From Eutreptiella sp. 'Long Island Sound 2002' (lineage: Eukaryota > Euglenozoa > Euglenophyceae > Eutreptiales > Eutreptiaceae), in the NCBI GenBank assembly GCA_964036045.1, contig OZ038380.1, positions 13,971,629 through 14,035,628 on the forward strand: a stretch of DNA of 64,000 nt, written 5' to 3'. Positions 1-12,822 of the stretch are shown piece after piece. Numbering within the stretch: the first letter of the stretch is position 1; each line of letters starts with the position of its first letter. The notes beneath the pieces are model-generated. The model had not been told where the DNA came from, did not search any database, and was given only the letters and a program-made list of their open reading frames with translations. Made by a program: the position numbers and the translations under genes.

Positions 1-3000
1 TCCAGCGGTTGTCAGGGTTGCATGGCCAGGGAACATCCTTTGCACCTGGTGCCACAGGCTTGCCCACAGAGTGCAGGCACTTCAGGAACGGCGTCTTCTC
101 GTCAATCAGACGCAGCACCTTGGTGCCAATGCGGCACATGATCTTCATGTTCACCACCACGTATGCAGAGTCCGTGATCTCAACACCAAACTTGGAGTAT
201 GGTGATCCAAGGGGTCCCATGCAGAATGGAATCACGTACATGGTACGCCCTTCCATGCATCCCTTGAACAGTCCAATCAGCTTCTTCTTCATCTCCACAG
301 GATCAGCCCAATTGTTCGTCGGACCAGCATCATCCTTGTCGGTGGTGCAGATAAACGTCTGCTTCTCAACACGGGCAACATCCGCAGGGTCCGATCGGCA
401 GAGGAAACTGTTTGGGCGCTTCTTCTCGTTCAGCCGAATGAACGTACCACCCTTCACCATCAACTCACAAAGCTCAGCATACTCCTCATCGGTGCCGGTG
501 GCCCACCGCACATGGGCAGGCTTGCACATGTCTCGCATCTCCTGCACCCATGAAATCAGCGCCTGGTTATTCGTGGGGACAACATCAACAGAACCCAAAC
601 GCTTCTCCAGGCTGTCCAGCTCCTCAACCAATGCTGCAGGCAACCTCTTGCCAAACTGCTTGTAGTACTCACGAACACCACTGATCTCGGCAAGCCACTC
701 CTTAGGGTCAACCGTCAGCAACCTGCTCATACTGCTGACATTGAATTCATCTTCCAACCCACTGATATCAATGCTGTCGATGGTGGGCACCTGACCAATG
801 GGGGTCATCACGCTGTGGCCAGTCGGATTGCGTCCCAATCGCTCGCAGACCCACTTTAATACACGCGAGTTCTCTCCAAAACCAGGCCAGATGAACGATC
901 CCTTTTCGTCCCGTCTGAACCAGTTCACAAAGAAAATCTTGGGCATGTTGTACCCCAGCTTGTGGCGGAACTGCGCCCAGTGGTTGAAGTAATCTCCCAT
1001 ATTGTACCCACAGAACGGAAGCATGGCAAACGGATCGCGCCGCACACTGCCCACCGTGCCCTCAGCTGCAGCAGTGAGCTCAGATCCAATGATGGAGCCC
1101 ATGAACACACCCTGCGACCAGGTGAAAGCCTCGGTCACCAGTGGGACAACCGAATTGCGTCGCCCTCCAAACAGAATGGCGTCAATGGGGACCCCATTGG
1201 GGTTTCCCCATTGAGGATCGATCACGGGGCACTGAGATGCAGGCGTCGTGTACCGCGCATTCGGGTGTGCAGCCTTGCGACCACAGTCTGGGGTCCAGGG
1301 CAGACCAGTCCAATCGATCAATGACTCTGGGGCCGTCTTGGTCATGCCCTCCCACCACACATCACCATCTGGGGTCAAGCCGACATTGGTAAAGATGGAG
1401 TTCTTCTTCAATGTCTGCATTGCACTCAGGTTGGACGAGTTGGATGTGCCTGGTGCCACCCCAAAGAACCCAGACTCAGGGTTGATGGCATACAGCCTGC
1501 CATCCTCTCCCACGTGCATCCAGGCGATGTCATCTCCCACACACTGCACTTGCCATCCGGGAATCGTTGGCACCAGCATTGCAAGATTGGTCTTGCCACA
1601 GGCACTCGGGAAACCGGCTGCAACATAGTGCTTCTTGCCCTCCGGCGACGTCAGCCCCAAGATCAAGCAATGCTCTGCCAGCCAGCCCTCCTTGCGGGCC
1701 AACGTGGATGCAATCCGCAGGGCATAGCACTTCTTGCCCAGCAGCGCGTTGCCTCCATATCCACTGCCAAACGACCACACACTGGGCTCCTCGGAGAAAT
1801 GCACAATGTACCGGTTGTCAGGGTTGCATGGCCAGGGAACATCCTTTGCACCAGCTTTGAGTGGCATGCCCACAGAGTGCAGGCACTTCAGGAAAAATGT
1901 ATCCTCTCCAATCGCACGCAACACCTTGGTGCCAATGCGGCACATGATCTTCATGTTCACCACCACGTATGCAGAGTCCGTGATCTCAACACCAAATTTG
2001 GAGTATGGTGAATTGAGTGGTCCCATGCAGAATGGAATCACGTACATGGTACGCCCTTCCATGCATCCCTTGAACAGTCCAATCAGCTTCTTCTTCATCT
2101 CCACAGGATCAGCCCAATTGTTCGTCGGACCAGCGTCATCCTTGTCGGTGGTGCAGATAAACGTCTGCTTCTCAACACGGGCAACATCCGCAGGGTCCGA
2201 TCGGCAGAGGAAACTGTTTGGGCGCTTCTTCTCGTTCAGCCGAATGAACGTACCACCCTTCACCATCAACTCACAAAGCTCAGCATACTCCTCATCGGTG
2301 CCGGTGGCCCACCGCACATGGGCAGGCTTGCACATGTCTCGCATCTCTTGCACCCACTGCGATAATTTGGTGTTGCAAACTGTTATCGAACTAGTGGACA
2401 CCAACCGCGATTCCAGGGCACTAAGTTCCACGTTCAGGCAGTCAGGCAACCGATTTCCAAACTGCTTGTAGAATTCCCGGATGCCAGAGATTTCGTTTTT
2501 CCACTCACTGGCATCGACCGTCAGAAGCCGGCGCATTGCATCTACGCTCACAGTTTCATCCAGTCCGCTTAACTCTATGCTGTCGATGGTGGGCACCTGA
2601 CCAATGGGGGTCATCACACTCTTAGCCGTTGGGTTCTGTCCCAATCGCTCGCAGACCCACTTTAATACGCGCGAGTTCTCTCCAAAACCAGGCCAGATGA
2701 ACGATCCCTTTTCGTCCCGTCTGAACCAGTTCACAAAGAAAATCTTGGGCATGTTGTACCCCAGCTTGTGGCGGAACTGCGCCCAGTGGTTGAAGTAATC
2801 TCCCATATTGTACCCACAGAACGGAAGCATGGCAAACGGATCGCGCCGCACACTGCCCACCGTGCCCTCAGCTGCAGCAGTGAGCTCAGATCCAATGATG
2901 GAGCCCATGAACACACCCTGCGACCAGGTGAAAGCCTCGGTCACCAGTGGGACAACCGAATTGCGTCGCCCTCCAAACAGAATGGCGTCAATGGGGACCC

Positions 3001-3720
3001 CATTGGGGTTTTCCCATTGAGGATCGATCACGGGGCACTGAGATGCAGGCGTCGTGTACCGCGCATTCGGGTGTGCAGCCTTGCGACCACAGTCTGGGGT
3101 CCAGGGCAGACCAGTCCAATCGATCAATGACTCTGGGGCCGTCTTGGTCATGCCCTCCCACCACACATCACCATCTGGGGTCAAGCCGACATTGGTAAAG
3201 ATGGAGTTCTTCTTCAATGTCTGCATTGCACTCAGGTTGGACGAGTTGGATGTGCCTGGTGCCACCCCAAAGAACCCAGACTCAGGGTTGATGGCATACA
3301 GCCTGCCATCCTCTCCCACGTGCATCCAGGCGATGTCATCTCCCACACACTGCACTTGCCATCCGGGAATCGTTGGCACCAGCATTGCAAGATTGGTCTT
3401 GCCACAGGCACTCGGGAAACCGGCTGCAACATAGTGCTTCTTGCCCTCCGGCGACGTCAGCCCCAAGATCAAGCAATGCTCTGCCAGCCAGCCCTCCTTG
3501 CGGGCCAACGTGGATGCAATCCGCAGGGCATAGCACTTCTTGCCCAGCAGCGCGTTGCCTCCATATCCACTGCCAAACGACCACACACTGGGCTCCTCGG
3601 AGAAATGCACAATGTACCGGTTGTCAGGGTTGCATGGCCAGGGAACATCCTTTGCACCAGCTTTGAGTGGCATGCCAACGGAGTGCAGACATGGCAAGAA
3701 GAAGTGGTCACCCATGGCTT
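1..3720. repeat. Tandem in-frame 1806-bp duplication of PEPCK domains
   Basis: Sequence at x recurs at x+1806 with almost no change across about 800-1875 versus 2606-3681. 1806 is 602 codons, so frame is kept. The linkers at about 550-790 and 2360-2600 are clearly diverged, while the catalytic cores are nearly identical. This points to recent duplication or continuing gene conversion confined to the cores. A collapsed or chimeric assembly is less likely because the linkers differ. Confidence 0.92.
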
Positions 3721-5995
3721 CCAGTACATCCTGCCCCATACGAGCCATGATCTTCATGTTCACCACCACGTAAGGGGAATCGGTGATTTCGACACCATAT
3801 TTCGATAGTGAGGAACCCAATGGCCCCATGCAGAAGGGGATCACATACATGGTCCTCCCTTCCATACAGCCTTGGAACAGCTTCAACAGCTTTTGCTTCA
3901 TCTCGACAGGATCAGCCCAGTTGTTCGTCGGACCAGCATCTTCTTTGTCGGTGGTGCAGATAAAGGTTTGCCCCTCCACGCGTGCAACGTCACGAGGATC
4001 GGATCTTGCAAGGAAGCTGTTTGGCCGTTTATCTTTGTTCAGGCGGATGAAAGTGCCACTGTTGACCATTATCTCACACAACTCAGTGTACTCCTCATCT
4101 GTACCAGTGCACCAACGCACGTTGGCAGGCTTGCAAACCATGGTCATGTTCTTCACCCAGTCCAATAGCTTCTCATTCGTGGTTGGAGCATGGTTGTCCG
4201 CTGCAATCAGTCGCTGCTGGGACTTCTGCAATTCTTCCTGCAACTCCTTGGGGAATTTCTTCAGATTGAACGACGCAAAAGAGTTGGAAATTCTCGTAAT
4301 TTCTTCTTTCCACTCTGCGAATTCCACCTTCACGAGTTCCAACAAATCCTTGCGCGTGATGTCCAAGCCTCCAGCGTCGAGTCCTTGCAGAGTAGGAACA
4401 TACCCGATCGGCGTTCGGGATGCATCCTGACCCCCGTGGATTCGATGTGAGATCCACTTCAGAATTCTTGCGTTTTCACCATAGCCAGGCCACACCTGCT
4501 TGCCCTCACGATTGCAGCGGAACAGATTGAGGAAGAACACCTTCGGAATGGCCCAGCCCAGTTGTGTCATCAAGGCTGTCCAGTTCTGCAGAAAATCTTC
4601 TCCGGAGTAGACGCAGGCGCCAGACATGTTGAAAGGGTCGCTCAAAACGCTGCCGTCAGCGTTCTCGACGGCGATGGTGGCACCCATCAACATGCCATGA
4701 TTCCAGCTGATGGCTTCGCGGATGAGAGGTACGGTGCTCCGCCTCTTGCCTCCAAAAACGAAGGCACTGATTGGGACACCGTCCTTGCTGCTCCACGCAG
4801 CATGGTCGAAAACTGGGCACTGCTGGGCTGCCACGGTGTACGAAGCTGTGAGATGGGCCGCAGGTCGTCCGCACCCAGGCGTCCAGGGTTGGCCGGTCCA
4901 GTCGGTCAGCTTTGCCGGAGCAGACGTTGTCAGACCCTCCCACCAAACGTCTCCTTCAGACGTCAGGGCAACATTCACGAAAAGGGTGTTCGCTGAAATG
5001 GCATCCGTGATGCTGCGATTCTTGCTGTACGAGGTTCCACTGCAACGCCCGCACATTCCGGCTCTTGGACTGATAGCTCGAAGGGTGTTGTCGGCGCCAA
5101 CGACCAACCAAGTGGCTTCGTCGGACACGCAACCTGTGGTCCACCCTGGGACGGAGGACACCGTAGTTGCCAGGGTTGTTTTCCCGCAGCCTTGCGGCAG
5201 GAAGGCACATATATAATCTTTGGTGTTGTTTGGGCCAGAAATACTCAGCGTCAGCCCTCTGGCGGCAATCCAACCTTCTTGTTTGGCTAAGTTGGACACG
5301 CAGTAGGAAACCAGGTTGGGAATAGCATAAGCGCTCCCAAAACGAACAGCGTAGTCAACTTCAGGAAATATGGCCGTAATCTTGGCAGGATTGTACGGCC
5401 AAGTGGAGCCCGACTTACCGCTGTGCAGGGGAACTCCGACTGAGTTTAAGATTCGCAGAAAGGCCTGGCTTCCCGTGAAGCCTTCCAATAACTGGGTTCC
5501 AGTGTGGAACATAGTCTTCATGCTCACCACTACGAAGGCGGAGTCCGTGAGGACTACACCCAGGCGGGCGTGCGAAGAACCAACTGGTCCCAGAACATAG
5601 GGAAGGACGAACAGGGTGCGGCCCCGCATGCATCCCGCAAGTAGAGCAGTGAGGTCTCTTCTGGTGCTCTCAGGTTCTGCCCACTTGAAGCTTTGGTTGC
5701 AGTCAGCCTTGTTCTTACAACAGATTTTCGTCGAAGCAAGATCATCCCCAAGGTCGCGGGGATCCGTCCTGCAAAGGAAGCTATTCGGGCGAAGTTTCTG
5801 GTTGAGAGGAATGAGTGTGCCGTCACCGGTCAGCTTCCTAGTAAGGGAGTTGAACTCATCGTCGGAGCCTGTACACCACTGCACAGCGTCGGGCTTGCAG
5901 AGAGCCTGGACCTGCTTCACCCACACGTTTATGCTGTTCTTAATGTCGCCAGAGTCTTTGCCTTCACCAAGCCAAAGGTTTGCTGAAGCTGCCAT
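1..5995 (-). CDS. Multi-domain GTP-type phosphoenolpyruvate carboxykinase, 5'-complete, runs off the window
   Basis: PEPCK converts oxaloacetate and GTP to phosphoenolpyruvate, CO2 and GDP. Seen: from the ATG at 5995 (context ATGGCAGC) one frame stays open for 1998 codons to the window edge. It holds domain A (residues about 1-600), B (about 603-1185), C (about 1205-1788) and the start of D (about 1807 on). B and C each carry the GTP-PEPCK signatures in order: DVARVE (substrate arginine), [33 protein letters not shown] (metal lysine), AEHCLILG (metal histidine), P-loop [12 protein letters not shown], kinase-2 VGDDIAWM, and [17 protein letters not shown] single PEPCK is usually about 600-640 residues, so this is a head-to-tail fusion. 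The domains are joined by short variable linkers rich in Leu, Lys and Glu, and no intron is needed anywhere. Domain A is degenerate (see findings). Family assignment is firm; whether one long protein is made or later cleaved is unknown. Confidence 0.93.
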   Translation of the reverse strand, partial: MAASANLWLGEGKDSGDIKNSINVWVKQVQALCKPDAVQWCTGSDDEFNSLTRKLTGDGTLIPLNQKLRPNSFLCRTDPRDLGDDLASTKICCKNKADCNQSFKWAEPESTRRDLTALLAGCMRGRTLFVLPYVLGPVGSSHARLGVVLTDSAFVVVSMKTMFHTGTQLLEGFTGSQAFLRILNSVGVPLHSGKSGSTWPYNPAKITAIFPEVDYAVRFGSAYAIPNLVSYCVSNLAKQEGWIAARGLTLSISGPNNTKDYICAFLPQGCGKTTLATTVSSVPGWTTGCVSDEATWLVVGADNTLRAISPRAGMCGRCSGTSYSKNRSITDAISANTLFVNVALTSEGDVWWEGLTTSAPAKLTDWTGQPWTPGCGRPAAHLTASYTVAAQQCPVFDHAAWSSKDGVPISAFVFGGKRRSTVPLIREAISWNHGMLMGATIAVENADGSVLSDPFNMSGACVYSGEDFLQNWTALMTQLGWAIPKVFFLNLFRCNREGKQVWPGYGENARILKWISHRIHGGQDASRTPIGYVPTLQGLDAGGLDITRKDLLELVKVEFAEWKEEITRISNSFASFNLKKFPKELQEELQKSQQRLIAADNHAPTTNEKLLDWVKNMTMVCKPANVRWCTGTDEEYTELCEIMVNSGTFIRLNKDKRPNSFLARSDPRDVARVEGQTFICTTDKEDAGPTNNWADPVEMKQKLLKLFQGCMEGRTMYVIPFCMGPLGSSLSKYGVEITDSPYVVVNMKIMARMGQDVLEAMGDHFFLPCLHSVGMPLKAGAKDVPWPCNPDNRYIVHFSEEPSVWSFGSGYGGNALLGKKCYALRIASTLARKEGWLAEHCLILGLTSPEGKKHYVAAGFPSACGKTNLAMLVPTIPGWQVQCVGDDIAWMHVGEDGRLYAINPESGFFGVAPGTSNSSNLSAMQTLKKNSIFTNVGLTPDGDVWWEGMTKTAPESLIDWTGLPWTPDCGRKAAHPNARYTTPASQCPVIDPQWENPNGVPIDAILFGGRRNSVVPLVTEAFTWSQGVFMGSIIGSELTAAAEGTVGSVRRDPFAMLPFCGYNMGDYFNHWAQFRHKLGYNMPKIFFVNWFRRDEKGSFIWPGFGENSRVLKWVCERLGQNPTAKSVMTPIGQVPTIDSIELSGLDETVSVDAMRRLLTVDASEWKNEISGIREFYKQFGNRLPDCLNVELSALESRLVSTSSITVCNTKLSQWVQEMRDMCKPAHVRWATGTDEEYAELCELMVKGGTFIRLNEKKRPNSFLCRSDPADVARVEKQTFICTTDKDDAGPTNNWADPVEMKKKLIGLFKGCMEGRTMYVIPFCMGPLNSPYSKFGVEITDSAYVVVNMKIMCRIGTKVLRAIGEDTFFLKCLHSVGMPLKAGAKDVPWPCNPDNRYIVHFSEEPSVWSFGSGYGGNALLGKKCYALRIASTLARKEGWLAEHCLILGLTSPEGKKHYVAAGFPSACGKTNLAMLVPTIPGWQVQCVGDDIAWMHVGEDGRLYAINPESGFFGVAPGTSNSSNLSAMQTLKKNSIFTNVGLTPDGDVWWEGMTKTAPESLIDWTGLPWTPDCGRKAAHPNARYTTPASQCPVIDPQWGNPNGVPIDAILFGGRRNSVVPLVTEAFTWSQGVFMGSIIGSELTAAAEGTVGSVRRDPFAMLPFCGYNMGDYFNHWAQFRHKLGYNMPKIFFVNWFRRDEKGSFIWPGFGENSRVLKWVCERLGRNPTGHSVMTPIGQVPTIDSIDISGLEDEFNVSSMSRLLTVDPKEWLAEISGVREYYKQFGKRLPAALVEELDSLEKRLGSVDVVPTNNQALISWVQEMRDMCKPAHVRWATGTDEEYAELCELMVKGGTFIRLNEKKRPNSFLCRSDPADVARVEKQTFICTTDKDDAGPTNNWADPVEMKKKLIGLFKGCMEGRTMYVIPFCMGPLGSPYSKFGVEITDSAYVVVNMKIMCRIGTKVLRLIDEKTPFLKCLHSVGKPVAPGAKDVPWPCNPDNRW
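4190..5995 (-). other. Degenerate N-terminal PEPCK domain A (pseudoenzyme-like)
   Basis: Domain A is recognisable by [29 protein letters not shown], the P-loop [12 protein letters not shown] and [12 protein letters not shown]. Compared with domains B and C: the DVAR arginine is Asp (DLGDD); six residues containing GKK are deleted (FGSAYAIPN then LVSYC); the AEHC histidine is Arg (AARG); and GDDIAW is SDEATW. The second Asp, which is a metal ligand in the family, is therefore Glu. The P-loop Gly-Cys-Gly-Lys-Thr survives. Several Mn2+ and substrate ligands are therefore missing, so the domain is probably non-catalytic, perhaps structural or regulatory. The open frame over 600 codons argues against simple decay. 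Confidence 0.8.
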
Positions 5996-8371
5996 GATAC
6001 GTAATAACAAAAAGCCGCGTTGATTGATTGAGCTGTACGTGCAAAGAAGAAGAATGTGAATTTTGAGCGTCGACCGAAATTCACCTTTTGATTTTCCTTA
6101 TTATTGAATGCGATCAGGCGAGGAGAAACAAACAAGTCTTGCAAACTGGCACTCGAACAAACTGGCAGTCCACCCATCGTCATTCCATCAACCGAAGGGG
6201 TCTCCGTCCTGTCGCGCCTAGGATTCGAACGAAATTTACAAGCGAAATTTTCAAGGTAATTTTCAACGAAATTTTCAACGAAATTTAAGTTTATCTTTCA
6301 AACGAAAATTTCAATGAAAATTTGCCGTTCCTTCTTTTTTTATAGACAACATGAAAAACAAGAACTTGAGCACCTGGGGACACTTTACCGTAGTGGAGTA
6401 CATGGGGGAGTTGTGGTGGGAGGGGTGTGCTGACGAGGAGATCCTGCTGTCCAGTTGTGGGTTGAGCCCCCCCCCGGCAGCCCCCGCAGCACCTCCCCAG
6501 CAAAGCCCCCCCCCCCGCCGAGAAACCCAAACCCCCTGCCCTGCCCCCCCCCAAACCCACACAACCCAAAAAGCTCCCCCGTCCGAAGCGCGGGTCCTTC
6601 GAATCGGGATCGGGCACACCCCCGTGGCTCAAACAAGTTCCTTTGCTGAGAGTCATGCCTTCGTGTGCCATCCTTTTCATTTTTGGAATGCCCTCCATGC
6701 TTCCTCTCCAGCAGCTGCATTGGGCAAGGTTGTGGCTTGTCTTCCAGCCAGCCAAGCCCCGACAGAGCGAGTGTTTACCTTAGCCGACTAGCAATGTGCT
6801 AATCGGGAGCGCCTGAGTTTTTCCATGTTGGCAACTAAAGTCTTCATTCGTGTCAACTACATGAAGTTGTGCCACGCATGAGTATATCATTGCCATTGGC
6901 ATCCATCATATTGTTTGTGGACTTCGCCATTTCAATTGTGATGCGTCCATCAATGTCTTTCATCAAGGGCTTGGTTATAGGTGCCAGGATTCAGTGCTAT
7001 GATGTTATAGAACCCCCGCCTTCCCATTGGGGCCATAAATTTCATAATTTTCATACTTTTCAAAAAAATCGAAAATTTCACGAAATTTTCACGTTATATT
7101 TCACCTGAAATTTAAAATCCTCATTTTTCACGAAATTTTTAAATCCTACTCGCGCCCTCTGGCTAGTAACCCTGGGTCCAGTCACAGTGTGCCCATTGGT
7201 GAAGGAATTTTATTTTTCTGTGCCACTTCTGTAGCCACGTCAACAAACCAGAACGAAGACACGATAGGGAAGGAAGGCGAAGGACAGACAAGGGCACCAA
7301 GAAGACTCTCTTGGGTTAGGTGCCGCTTTCCGCCGTACTACACCACCGCACATGGAGGAAGCATAAGACGACGACTTTTCATGTGAAGTACTATGAGTGT
7401 TTGGGTGGCTTCCGACATTAGACCCACCAACTGTTTCCCGACCAAATATACACTTAAAGAGATCCACATGCAAAAAGAGATTCATGTGAATTACTTTGAG
7501 TGTTTGGATGGTACTTTTAGTGTTTGGATGGCTTCTAGCATCAATCAACTTTCACGCACGTCCCCCTACTCCCTCGCCCCCCGCCATTAGCTGTTCCCCG
7601 ACCAAAACGATAAGAGACCCACTTGGAAAAATACACTGAAAGAGACCCACATGCAAAAAGAGACAAAGTGGAACTTCAACCAAAGCCCAAGCCCTAATGT
7701 GACGGGACAACTGTAACCGGATGCTCCAACATTGAATGTTGAGGGTACTGTTTCACACAACTCCAAGAAATGGGCCTTCAAATAACATAGCCTTGGTGAC
7801 TGACACAAATCTAAGCAAAGCTAGGTGCAGCACATGCAAGGCGTTTGAGGATGCACGTGGAGTGTAGCTTGTCGAGGGCCTACGGGTGCTCAAAGGTTGC
7901 AAGCCTTTCATTCTCGGGCGCTCGGCGCTGCTATGTTGTGGCCGTATGAAAATGTCATGGGACAACGCAAAGTGTCTTGCGCATATGATTGTATGATAGT
8001 TCAAGTACTATCGTGATGTCACCAAATGATGATGTCATCATCCACAAAGCGGTTTTTCCAATTAAAAAATGAGAGTCAATAAAAGCGGGCTCGTTGCGTG
8101 CAGCTTGTTTCGGTGGGTTTGAAAACAGGTCACAACACGTTCCGGAATCCAAATATAAGAGACCCGGCACACTTTTAGAGACCTAGGGCTTTGGCTCTGG
8201 GTGAAAAAATTAAGAGACCCGGGTCTACTATTGCGGGAGGGGTTAATGAATTGAACAATAAGAAATCATGCATCCGCCCTTTGATAATACCTTGAGCATG
8301 TAATTTGCACATTGTTAGGCATGAAGTGACAAACCCATTTGTGGCACCTCGACTATCCTTGGGCTTGGCAT
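5996..8371. other. Divergent intergenic region between PEPCK and the oxidoreductase
   Basis: No protein with recognisable conservation is seen. The region must contain the 5' flanks of both divergent genes, but no TATA box or other core element stands out. It holds C/G homopolymer tracts at about 6465-6560, clusters of the motif ACGAAATTTTCA at about 6230-6320 and again at 7060-7140, and an imperfect direct repeat at about 7438-7483 and 7598-7665 sharing ACATGCAAAAAGAGA. Confidence 0.5.
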
Positions 8372-11300
8372 ATGTCGTCCGTTGCCAACCGTCGTCTCGT
8401 CACCGCCATCGTAATTGGAGCAGGCAATCGAGGTTTGTGGTGCGTGCGCAATTTTGGCTTTGTGCAAAATTACCCGAATTTGTAATCCACTTGTGAACGG
8501 TGGAACTACTACCCCTCTGCCCACCCCTCCGTCCGGTGAATGCGACGGCCCCACGCGACATTAATTGTGGTGTCGTGTTGTGTTGCGTTGCCTTACTTGT
8601 GTTGCATTTGCCTACATGCGTGTGCCTTTTTTGTAGACACCATGCCATTCTTGTGCACACCACAATGGGCCAAACCAAGAATTCGTGCCACAACCAACCA
8701 CATCGTGACAAATAGTTTTCTATGCACTGTGGGCGGCTAAAGGCCGAATAAGGTTCGGTGACGTGATTTGGTGCTCCAAAAGCCTTCCGAACCTACGCCC
8801 TTGCCGACTTTCGCTCTTTTTCAACCTCACGAGATGACCACCGAGTACGTGCGTATTACTCCAAAAAGTACCATGGTATTCCGGCACAAAGTGCCCATTT
8901 GTGCCTGTTGTTACAACCCGGCGCGAAACACCATTCCCCGCAAACCACCTTGCTCATTTGACGCCTTGTGAAAGGCTTTCGGGTTTGGTTATGCCAACAA
9001 GATGCAATCCACAAGTAGGTCCGATTCAGTGATCCGTGTTCCTTACAAAGCCCATGGGGTTCGGATCTCCGAGTCGCATGAACCAATCGCATAACGTTGG
9101 GAGTTACGTCGCGTGCAAAAGGCCTAACTTGGAAAGGAGCAACCACATGTGTCGGCGACAAAGCACTATGGCGTGCGTGATGTCACAAATATGATGATGG
9201 ACAAGCAATAGACGTGAATCTTCATGTCCTCGAGCCGAAAACTCTATTTCCATAACCCAAGCATGTTAAAGCCATGAGCTACGCGAGGCCGTCTGCCCCA
9301 AAGAGGTTGTGGACCGGTGTAGACCATATCAAGAAGGTAGATGCGAGTCTTTGTGTGTCGCAGCCTCGATCGAATTTTCAGGGTTTGCATATGCGGCGTT
9401 CGCACAAGATTGTCCTAACCGATTGAAAATCGTTGGGGTTGCGGAACCACGTGATATCAAACGCAAACGTTTGGCCGACATACATCAAATAAGACGGGAG
9501 CATGTTTTTGATTCTTGGGAGAAGGTAATGTGCCAATATTGCAACCGAATAATGAATAAGATCGGCTAGGATTACGTCGTGTACACGGAGTGCCGCTCAC
9601 ATCTTAGCATCGGGGTTCTAAGGGTTATTGGACGGACAATGGTCTCTAAAGTCAACCGAGTAGGTGTAGATATGTTTGCATGCTCTCGCGGTATGTCTCC
9701 GCATGGCGTTGCGTGCTCAACTTGTTCTTCCTTGAACCTCCATTATTGCATGCGTGCTCTTTTGCGACGCTAATAGTGCGCTACCAAAGAGAGATTTGCG
9801 GATGTCGCTATCATCGCCACGCAAGATCAGATGCACAAAGACCCTGCAATTGCATTTGCAAGACTTGGGTACAACATATTGTTGGAAAAACCAATGGCAT
9901 TGGCTCCTGGTATGGCAGTGATTTCGGCATTTGAGGGAGTACGCTTGAAACCCCACAATGATGCTTCTTCTGTGCTCAAACGCCCTATTGTTGATGCTTC
10001 GCACTTGGCTAGCCGCCCTGCATCGTAACCTATGCTTTGCTGGTGCCACCGGCGTGCTCCCGAGATGCCAACGATTCCTTTTTTCTCCCCTTGTCGGCTT
10101 CTGCCCTCAGGCCCACCCCATGTTTTGACTTGTATGTGCAATCAAGTAGTTTAGCTTGCGCCTCACCTAGCGGTCCGAGTACGAATTGTGCTGCTTCAAT
10201 GTAGATTGTGGTTGTCTCATGGAGCCCCCGACTATATATTGGAATTCCTTCCTCGTCGTACACACAAGTGTGCCATGTGGCAAGGGCGCGCTAGGCATGG
10301 ATTGGCGACACACTCCCATGGCCTTCGTCTCCGAAAGCCTCGACGATGCTGAGGTGTTTGTTCACGCCCTTGAGATTATCTTTTGCTTTGCAAGTGACGC
10401 AGGTGACGCAAGACACATTTGGGGGTGCAGGAGGTACCAACCAATGCGAGTCCCCCTCCCGTGTCTTGATGCATGATTCTTGAGGATGAGGCCTTGAGGA
10501 TGAGGTCGCAACAATACAAAGGAGTGCAGAAGTTGTGTGGCAACACGTTGTGACAATGTCAAACAAGCTAGGCTAGCCATGGCACTTGAACGACCACGTT
10601 GACCGGTTCTTTGAGGTGCCTCCCAAGAAGTATCGTCCTTTATTTTGGTGGCAGCTTAGTAATGGTGGTGTCGAGCTTGATTGAGCCATAGGTGTTGGAG
10701 TTGAGGGAGGATCCAAGCAGCTGCGTGTGTGAAGGGTACACGGCAGTCGCCATTGAGGGAGGGGGTTGGTCATCAGGTCCACACAAGGAAGGAGACCCCT
10801 CGATAGACTCGAGCGAGCACCCTCAAAGAGTGTGGGACCGAATGCCTTGCCCTGGCAACACAAACTCATTTGTGTACATGTCCCGGGCATACCAACTGAG
10901 AGGTTTTTAGCAACCCTGTGAGCGGCCGTGCCTTTGCCGCAATAGTACTTGCGCTTGCGTGCTCACTAGATTCAATTGGGATGTCTGGCACCGCTACTCT
11001 GAACTGCAACAGTGGGATGGGGTGGCCGCACAAGGGAGAGCACCAATAGAAGCTTGCAATGGCAAAGGAGATAAGGGCTTGAGCAAAAGCGGGAGCAAGG
11101 TGGAGACCGGGATAGTAATCACCAAGAAGAGCCAGAATGACGCCCATTGTGTGGTCGAGAGTAACACAATGCACATACACATGCCGATTGTGGCGCTTGT
11201 ACATGGGTTGCGGTTGAGGCAGCTCCAAATACCGGATCCCAAGTTGCTGAATGGCGTTGGCCCATACAAGCACACATGCAGTATTCATTATTTTGGCAGG

Positions 11301-12791
11301 GTCAAAGGGCTATGGTGCGGACCGAAGTGGCGCGACGCACCTTCGTATCTTATGACAGTCGACATGCCCCGTCAGTCATGCACAGTAAAAATGCCCACAG
11401 AGGGCTACCGGCAGCAATACAAGACGGTGGCGAACGAGGCTTATCGGTTGATTAGAAACGGACGGTAGTGTTAGGTGCAGAATATCACTGCACCTTTTTG
11501 ACCCCGGCGGTCAAGTCGGCAACACGGCCTGCATTCGAAGCTTTCACAGCGACGCCCACGTAAATGTTGGTTGGATGCCGAGCACCGTCCTGGTGCTTTG
11601 GGACTGCCCATTGCGTGAGAAACCCCAAAAACAGGGCTTTTTCCCAGCTGGCTTCCGGCCGTAAGGTCATTGATTGTTACGCGTACGTCCAAATGGCCGT
11701 TGGCCTATGCTTGGGGTGCTCCGCCCCTGTGGGAATTTGAGGAATCATGGCGTCGCATGTGTACCCTCGCATGTTCCTCGAGTGCACAATTTGTTTGGGC
11801 TTGCGGCCCCACACGATTGCCCAGGCTGCTCTGTTGCGCTGATTCCAAAATGCCTTGTCGCAGAGGATTGCCAGGCCGTGGATGTTGCATGTCAAGAGAA
11901 CAACGTCATGCTTTGCATCTGTCATGTGTTGAGGTATGCCCGTGCGTGCATGTGGTTTACGTGGTCTGTGTGTTGGGTGCAAGCCATGGTTGATGTGGAA
12001 TGACGAGCGCAGGCCGGATGTTGGCCTCTGTCCCTGGTGGTACCCCTTGTTGGGGAGAATACCGACAATGGACTGGAGTTGACCGCCGCACGACTCGGGG
12101 AACCCACAATTTTACACTGGATGGAACAAACGATGCTATTGACTGGCATCCAACGCTCTCTCTTCCTGACACCAAGCGGCTCCACATCCATGCAACGTCC
12201 TTATCCCACTGTGCCATCTGCACGGGGGACAGGAATCGTGGGTTTCATGGGTGTGGGGTCAGCCACTAGCTTTTATGGAAATAGCGATTCTTGCTGTGCA
12301 GTTTGCCGTGAAGGAGGGATTTGGGGAGGGGGGGCCAAATCTGATTGTTTGCTCACTGACTGTGCGCAATTACAGGTACTTGCCCTGCAACAAATTGATT
12401 AAGGAGCTGATTGACCAGGGTGCGATTGGAGACATCCAGTTTATCAACCACATGGAACAAGTGGGGTTTTGGCATTTTGCTCATTCTTATGTCCGAGGCA
12501 ATTGGGTATGCAAAGATTGGCCCCTGCACAGTTCACCACATCCACACTCACTTATGTGCAGCGTCCACATAGCACCAGTCACATGTCTCCACCCCATGTC
12601 ATGGCGTCTATGCCTCAGTGGCCGCCCTAAAGCCCCCTTCCCCCCACTCCAGCAATCGCCTCCTAAAACACGTGCAACTGTACACCAATTTGGAGTCTCA
12701 GTCGACGAAACGATTCAGCAATCCAGGAACTTGGACTATGCATGCAACACGTAGTGGGGCTCTCTGGCATGAGTATTAGGGCATTTGACAC

Positions 12792-12822
<31 letters not shown>

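Noticed and set aside
1-2471. Plus-strand open frames over the PEPCK gene
   Set aside because: They are antisense shadows of the minus-strand PEPCK frame, which shows conserved catalytic motifs.
6205-6245. tRNA gene suggested by GTTCGAATCC on the minus strand near 6225
   Set aside because: No matching D arm, anticodon arm or acceptor stem at proper spacing.
10866-11468. Overlapping open frames on both strands in oxidoreductase intron 3
   Set aside because: No conserved motif; the region includes a dispersed repeat, and no splice pair or family support was found.
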